Shown: one piece after another, positions 4,765 through 6,119 of the stretch
How the letters are laid out: every line of letters starts with the position of its first letter
Position numbering within the stretch: position 1 is the stretch's first letter
NCBI GenBank assembly: GCA_036011265.1
Contig: DASCNB010000214.1
Location: 1-6,119, forward strand
DNA from: CAJXCL01 sp036011265
GTDB lineage: Bacteria; Nitrospinota; Nitrospinia; CAJXCL01
Direction: 5' to 3'
Length of the DNA stretch: 6,119 nucleotides
The notes under the pieces: model-generated
Database searches by the model: none
Seen by the model: the letters and a program-made list of their open reading frames with translations, nothing else
Told to the model about the DNA's origin: nothing
Program-made: the position numbers and the translations under genes

Positions 4765-6030
4765 TTTTTTTATTGCTTTCGCCCCATCCATATAGCTACG
4801 AACGGCTTCCGGAATCACGACGGACCCGTCTTCCTGCTGATAGTTTTCTAATACAGCAACCAACAATCTGCCAACAGCCAATCCAGAACCATTCAGGGTA
4901 TGGACAAACTCCGGTTTTGAATCCGGTTTCTTTTTAAAACGGATTTCTGCTCTGCGTGCTTGAAAGTCTTGAAAATTGCTGCACGATGATATCTCCCTGT
5001 ATCGCTGTTGACCGGGCATCCATACTTCAATATCGTAGGTTTTTGCAGCAGCAAATCCTAAATCAGCCGTACACAGGCAAACAACCCTGTAGTGAAGGTT
5101 CAACCTCTTTAACACTTCTTCCGCATCATTTAACAAAGATTCCAGTTCTTCATATGAATTTTCCGGCTCCACAAACTTTACCAGCTCCACTTTGTTAAAT
5201 TGGTGCTGTCGTATCAGTCCGGTTGTATCTTTACCGTATGATCCTGCCTCACTCCGAAAGCAGAGTGTATTTGAAGTATAGCGTAAAGGCAATTCTTCTG
5301 GCGAGAGGATTTCATTACGGTGCAAATTAGTTAACGGCACTTCCGCCGTAGGTATTAAATATGAGTCAGTATTCTCCAATTGAAAGAGATCTTCTTTAAA
5401 TTTCGGGAGCTGCCCCGTTCCAATCATACATTCTTCCTTTACAATAACCGGCAACAGCATTTCTTTATAACCACGTTCCCTTGTTTGTAAATCGAGCATA
5501 AAATTTATCAAAGCCCTCTCTAATGTTGCCCCCGCTCCCTCATTAACAACAAACCTTGCGCCTGATAATTTTGCAGCTTTTTTGAAATTTAGGATACCCA
5601 GGTTTTCCCCAATTGCGGCATGTTCTTTTGGTTTAAAATTAAAATCCGGTGGTTTTCCCCATTTTCTTATTTCCTTGTTATCGTTTTCATTTTTGCCCAA
5701 GGGGACTGTTTTATCAGGAGTGTTTGGAATCAAAAAAAGTAATTCTTGCAATTTATTATCAAGTCCCTTCAGTTTTTCCTCTGATTTTTTAATTTTCTCT
5801 GATATTTCTTTTACTTCTTCTTTTTCACGCTCTTTTCCTTCTCCCTTGGACTTCCCAATTTCAGAGGAAAGGATTTTCTTGCGGTGTCTCAGTTCCTCAA
5901 CTTCTTTCAAGATTAAACGTTTTTGATTATCAAGCTCCAAAACCTGATTAATATCAAAAACCATGCCTCTTGTCTCAAGCCCTTTTTGTATTTCATTTGA
6001 TTTTTCTCTTATTTTCTTTAAATCCAGCAT
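4759..6030 (-). CDS. serS: Seryl-tRNA synthetase
   Basis: Class II aminoacyl-tRNA synthetase that charges tRNA-Ser with serine (and tRNA-Sec where present), in the cytoplasm as a dimer. It is complete, 423 residues, the normal bacterial length. The N-terminal MLDLKKIRE start is typical. A Lys/Glu-rich antiparallel coiled coil (about 28-100) forms the arm that grips the long variable arm of tRNA-Ser. The catalytic core shows LIPTAEVPLTN (225-235, serine binding), motif 2 with CFRSEAGSYG (257-266) and GLIRQHQFNKVE (271-282), EISSCSNFQDFQARR (346-360), and motif 3 GSGLAVGR (381-388) followed by LENYQ. Two tRNA-Ser genes follow on the same strand. The ATG directly abuts the TAG stop of the upstream gene and has only a weak AAGAAG-type site, so translational coupling is likely. 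Its last codon and stop lie in a heptamer repeat. Confidence 0.98.
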   Translation of the reverse strand: MLDLKKIREKSNEIQKGLETRGMVFDINQVLELDNQKRLILKEVEELRHRKKILSSEIGKSKGEGKEREKEEVKEISEKIKKSEEKLKGLDNKLQELLFLIPNTPDKTVPLGKNENDNKEIRKWGKPPDFNFKPKEHAAIGENLGILNFKKAAKLSGARFVVNEGAGATLERALINFMLDLQTRERGYKEMLLPVIVKEECMIGTGQLPKFKEDLFQLENTDSYLIPTAEVPLTNLHRNEILSPEELPLRYTSNTLCFRSEAGSYGKDTTGLIRQHQFNKVELVKFVEPENSYEELESLLNDAEEVLKRLNLHYRVVCLCTADLGFAAAKTYDIEVWMPGQQRYREISSCSNFQDFQARRAEIRFKKKPDSKPEFVHTLNGSGLAVGRLLVAVLENYQQEDGSVVIPEAVRSYMDGAKAIKKN

Positions 6031-6119
6031 CTATCTTCTTCTTGCGGATAAACGTTTTTCAATAGAACTTATCTTCATTTCCAGTAGCTTTTTATTGGAA
6101 TAATGATCTTTCAATTCTC
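6031..6119 (-). CDS. C-terminal fragment of an unidentified basic protein upstream of serS
   Basis: On the minus strand an open frame enters from the window edge and ends in TAG at 6033-6031, immediately before the serS ATG (TAGATG, zero gap). It encodes 28 visible residues ending in SIEKRLSARRR. The tail is charged, lysine/arginine-rich and predicted helical by composition (ELKDHYSNKKLLEMK), possibly a coiled-coil or RNA-binding end. I do not recognise the protein. It is supported as a real gene by the zero-gap junction, by being open to the edge, and by serS lacking a good ribosome-binding site of its own. A chance open frame of this length cannot be fully excluded. Confidence 0.5.
   Translation of the reverse strand, partial: ELKDHYSNKKLLEMKISSIEKRLSARRR

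Noticed and set aside
4956..5198. Open frame of 80 codons on the plus strand inside serS
   Set aside because: It lies antisense to the conserved seryl-tRNA synthetase catalytic core and its translation has no recognisable motifs.
5582..5926. Open frame of 114 codons on the plus strand inside serS
   Set aside because: It is a Ser/Phe-rich antisense shadow of the Lys/Glu-rich coiled-coil arm, where AAA/GAA codons on one strand create TTT/TTC on the other.

Overview
The window is moderately AT-rich bacterial DNA, densely coded, with short ATG-started genes and both tRNA genes carrying an encoded CCA. The gene content suggests a free-living, probably anaerobic or microaerobic, sulfide-handling bacterium. 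An environmental lineage such as Planctomycetota/Brocadiales or a deltaproteobacterial-type group is possible, but that is a weak guess from gene style, not from a marker gene.

Left half, plus strand (1-3563): a sulfur/amino-acid operon. It begins inside a threonine synthase gene (thrC, 5' end missing). It continues with a small ubiquitin-like sulfur carrier of the CysO/MoaD/ThiS type (999-1280), its E1-like adenylating enzyme (MoeB/MoeZ type, 1319-2134), a CysM-type PLP cysteine synthase (2143-3096) and an Rrf2-family regulator (3093-3563). Gaps are 48, 38, 8 and -4 bases. The set matches the protein-thiocarboxylate cysteine pathway known from Mycobacterium tuberculosis: the carrier C-terminus is adenylated, converted to a thiocarboxylate, and used as sulfur donor by CysM. 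The most notable detail is that the carrier ends in Gly-Gly-Leu-Phe instead of Gly-Gly. It therefore looks like a pro-form that must lose two residues, and no JAMM/Mec-type protease is in the window. The E1 has no rhodanese domain, so a separate sulfur source is needed. CysM has a Cys-x2-Cys N-terminal extension and lacks the usual C-terminal tail.

Right half, minus strand (6119-3591), converging on the first operon with a 27-base gap: the tail of an unidentified basic protein, then serS (seryl-tRNA synthetase), tRNA-Ser(UGA), tRNA-Ser(GCU) and rsmI (16S rRNA C1402 ribose methyltransferase). This is a translation cluster in which the synthetase lies directly upstream of two of its own substrate tRNAs.

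The spacers flanking tRNA-Ser(UGA) are not plain. One holds a tandem array of degenerate 7-base units (4723-4764) that also supplies the last codon and stop of serS. The other holds a 23-base-arm inverted repeat (4559-4623) whose arms are themselves built of 7-base GTYATTN-like units. The 170-base spacer between rsmI and tRNA-Ser(GCU) holds a smaller hairpin and no gene.
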